64,000 nt of DNA, taken from NCBI RefSeq assembly GCF_047511655.1, contig NC_133394.1, positions 62,218,501 to 62,282,500 on the forward strand, written 5' to 3'. The notes beneath the pieces were generated by a model that saw nothing but the letters and a program-made list of their open reading frames with translations, had not been told where the DNA came from and did not search any database. The translations under genes and the position numbers were made by a program. Positions 61,923 through 64,000 of the stretch are shown in pieces (position 1 is the stretch's first letter; each line of letters opens with the position of its first letter). This DNA comes from Castor canadensis. Taxonomy: Eukaryota; Chordata; Mammalia; Rodentia; Castoridae.

Positions 61923-62382
61923 ATTTTCAATAAACAGTGCTGCAATAAACATCAGAGTGCAAGTGTCTCTCTTGTAATCCTGACTTACATTCCCTTCATT
62001 GTATCCCTACGAGCAGCATTGTAGGATCATATGGTAGTTCTATTTTTAGTTTTTTGAGGATCATCTACACTGTTTTTGTTTATTGCAGCCCTGTTCACAA
62101 TAGCCAAGCTATGGAAACAACACAGATGCCCTACAATGGACAAATGCGTTAAGAAAATGTGCTATCTCTCTCTATATATATCTATATCTTCATATCACTA
62201 TCTATCTGTCTATCTACTTATCTCTCTAATATATCTAAAGTAGTTTTATTCAGCCATAAGGAAAAATGATACCATATGTTTTGAAAGTAAATGGATGCAA
62301 CTGTAGGATATCATGTTAAGTGAAGTAAGACAGGCTCAGAAAGACAAGGGCAGCATGTTTTCTCTCATATGTCTCACAAAGA
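61923..62382 (+). mobile_element. L1 ORF2 3' segment with inverted 5' part
   Basis: The first about 150 bases (61923-62074) are antisense to L1 ORF2 (ataaacagtgctgcaataaa; gatcatatggtagttctatt). From 62075 the sequence is sense and starts at the same place (tttattgcagccctgttcac), running on to tgttaagtgaagtaagacag. The head-to-head junction is what twin priming produces. A TATC-rich simple repeat (about 62163-62235) lies within the sense part. No A-tail is visible at the right edge. Confidence 0.65.
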
Positions 62383-64000
62383 GCAATAAGATAAGAAAAA
62401 GAAATAAAGGGCATCCAGGTAGGAAAATAAGAAGTCAAATCATCCCTCTTCATAGAAAACATAATTTTACATATAGAAAACCCTGAAGACCCTATAAAAC
62501 CTTTAGAACTATTAAAGAATTCAATAAAGTCCTAGGATACAAAACTCAACATACAGCATTCAGGAATATTTTTATACATCTAGAATAAAATTTCTGGGAA
62601 AGAAAACAAGAAGACAAGCCCACTTACAATAGGTTCAAAAAATTATGATGCCTAGGGATAAGTTTATCCCAAGAAGTGTGAATAATCTACAATGAAAAAC
62701 TGGAAGAGTTACTATCATTAAAATGTTCATACTAGCCAGGTGATCTGCAGATTCAATTTCAGTCAAAATGGCAATGGTGTGCCTCACATAAAATAGACCT
62801 GTTGAAACTATTCCAGGAATGGGGAGGAGGAAATAAAGGAGACTGATGGAAGGGGTAAATTCAACATTTATATATTGTAAGAACTTTTGTAAATGTCACA
62901 ATGTACCTCCAGTACAACAATAACAAAAAAAACTCTAAAATTCATATATAACTAAAAAAATATCCTAAAGAACAAAAGCAATCCTGAAGAAAAGAAACAA
63001 AGCTGGAGGCATCATAATACCTGATACCAAAACTCACTATTTACTATAGCAATTAAAACAGGATGGTACTGCATAAAAACAGACTCACAGATGAACGAAT
63101 CAGAATACAGAACCCAGAAGTCACACTTCTACAGTCAAATGATCCTAACAAGGCAGCAAAAAGTTCATTTGAGAAATGACCATTGTGTTAATAAATGGAG
63201 CTGGGCAAACTAGGTATGCATATGTAGAATAAAGGAGCAAGGCCTCTATCTCTAACCATATAAAAAATCAACTAAAATGGGTGAATTTAACTATGATATA
63301 TTGTAAGGACTTTTGCAAATGTCACAATGTACCCCCAGTAAAATAATAATATAATAAAAAAATTTTAAAAATCAACTCCAAATGCATCAAAGATCTAAAC
63401 TTAATCTCTGATAATAACATAAAAGAAAAAAAAATAGAGGAAATGCTCTCTGTCATTGATTCATTGGGTAAGACTCCAAAACACAGGAAAGAAAATAAAT
63501 GCAAAACAGACAAATGGGTGGTTATCAAACTGAGACATGCTATGCAGCAAAGGCAACTATAACAAAGTAAAGAAAAAGACAACTGTGGAATCTGAGAAAA
63601 TGTTTACAGATGATTCTTCTAATAAGATTAATATTCAAAAAATAGAAGAAATTTTAAAAATTCAACAATAGAAACAAATGATCTGAAAAGTCTATATATT
63701 TTCAAGGAAAAATTCAAATTGCCAACCAGTACATGAAAAAAATGCTCAATGTCACTAGTCATCAGGGAAATGAAAGTCAAAATCATAATTAAATCAACTC
63801 ATCCCGTTTAGAAAGGCCATAATAAAAGACAAAAACCATTAAATGTCTCTGAGGTTCTCTTATACATTATTGATGGCAATGTAAATTAGTAAAGCCATTA
63901 TAGAAAACAGTATGGTTGTTCTTCAAAAAGTTTAAATTAGAATTACTATATGATCCACCTACCCCCTTACTGAGTATATCTCCAGAGGAAATGAAATCAG
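62383..64000 (+). mobile_element. Old L1 ORF2, RT to C-terminus, with two short nested insertions
   Basis: The RT region begins near the FADD-equivalent segment (tcatccctcttcatagaaaa), followed by thumb (aaagtcctaggatacaaaac), the gctggaggcatcataata segment, and C-terminal sequence to the right edge (tactatatgatcc). Short L1 3'-UTR pieces are inserted at about 62800-62930 and at 63274-63366. The element is inactive and runs off the window. Confidence 0.7.
63274..63366 (+). mobile_element. 93-bp L1 3'-UTR insertion with 11-bp TSD
   Basis: The host 11-mer aaaaatcaact is duplicated at 63263-63273 and 63367-63377. The insert ends with caaatgtcacaatgtacccc, cagtaaaataataat and an A-rich tail. A nearly identical sequence lies at about 62845-62930. 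Confidence 0.8.

Overview
This is a window of a mammalian nuclear genome, most likely a rodent of the beaver/kangaroo-rat lineage (Castorimorpha). The evidence is AT-rich non-coding DNA, L1 LINEs with short G-rich 3' ends, rodent B1 and ID SINEs, and fused B1/ID elements of the kind I associate with that lineage. The species is inference; the mammalian and rodent assignments are firm. There is no bacterial-style gene content, no CRISPR array, and no rRNA gene or functional tRNA gene that I can see.

The only protein-coding gene I can name is PRSS12 (neurotrypsin), on the minus strand. Its first coding exon (12764-13247) encodes the signal peptide, proline-rich segment and kringle domain, inside a CpG island with a GC box. 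Everything to the left (1-12763) is intron 1. No second exon is recognisable there. The expected GT splice donor after exon 1 reads AT in this sequence, which is the most important gene-level oddity in the window.

To the right (about 13.65-64 kb) is the gene-poor region upstream of PRSS12. It is dominated by layered transposons. There are two essentially full-length but decayed plus-strand L1s (15.7-22.8 kb and 49.5-56.3 kb). There are also 5'-truncated L1s (1-1.8, 29.3-31.0 and 61-64 kb), ancient L1 and L2 remnants, MIR, MER5-like and MaLR LTR fragments, many B1/ID SINEs, and several long microsatellites. Many insertions carry visible target-site duplications, so the order of insertion can be read directly: L2, then the L1 at 29.3 kb; an old L1, then the full-length L1 at 49.5 kb; the full-length L1 at 15.7 kb, then a second L1 3' end inside it.

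I found no new defence or metabolic system. The leads worth checking are the PRSS12 donor, a set of phase-compatible plus-strand exon-like segments at 41.4, 44.1 and 46.3 kb, an isolated exon-like segment at 8.5 kb antisense to PRSS12, and several unusual retrotransposition products: a roughly 36-bp L1 insertion, a twin-priming inversion, a possible 3' transduction, and three-unit SINEs.
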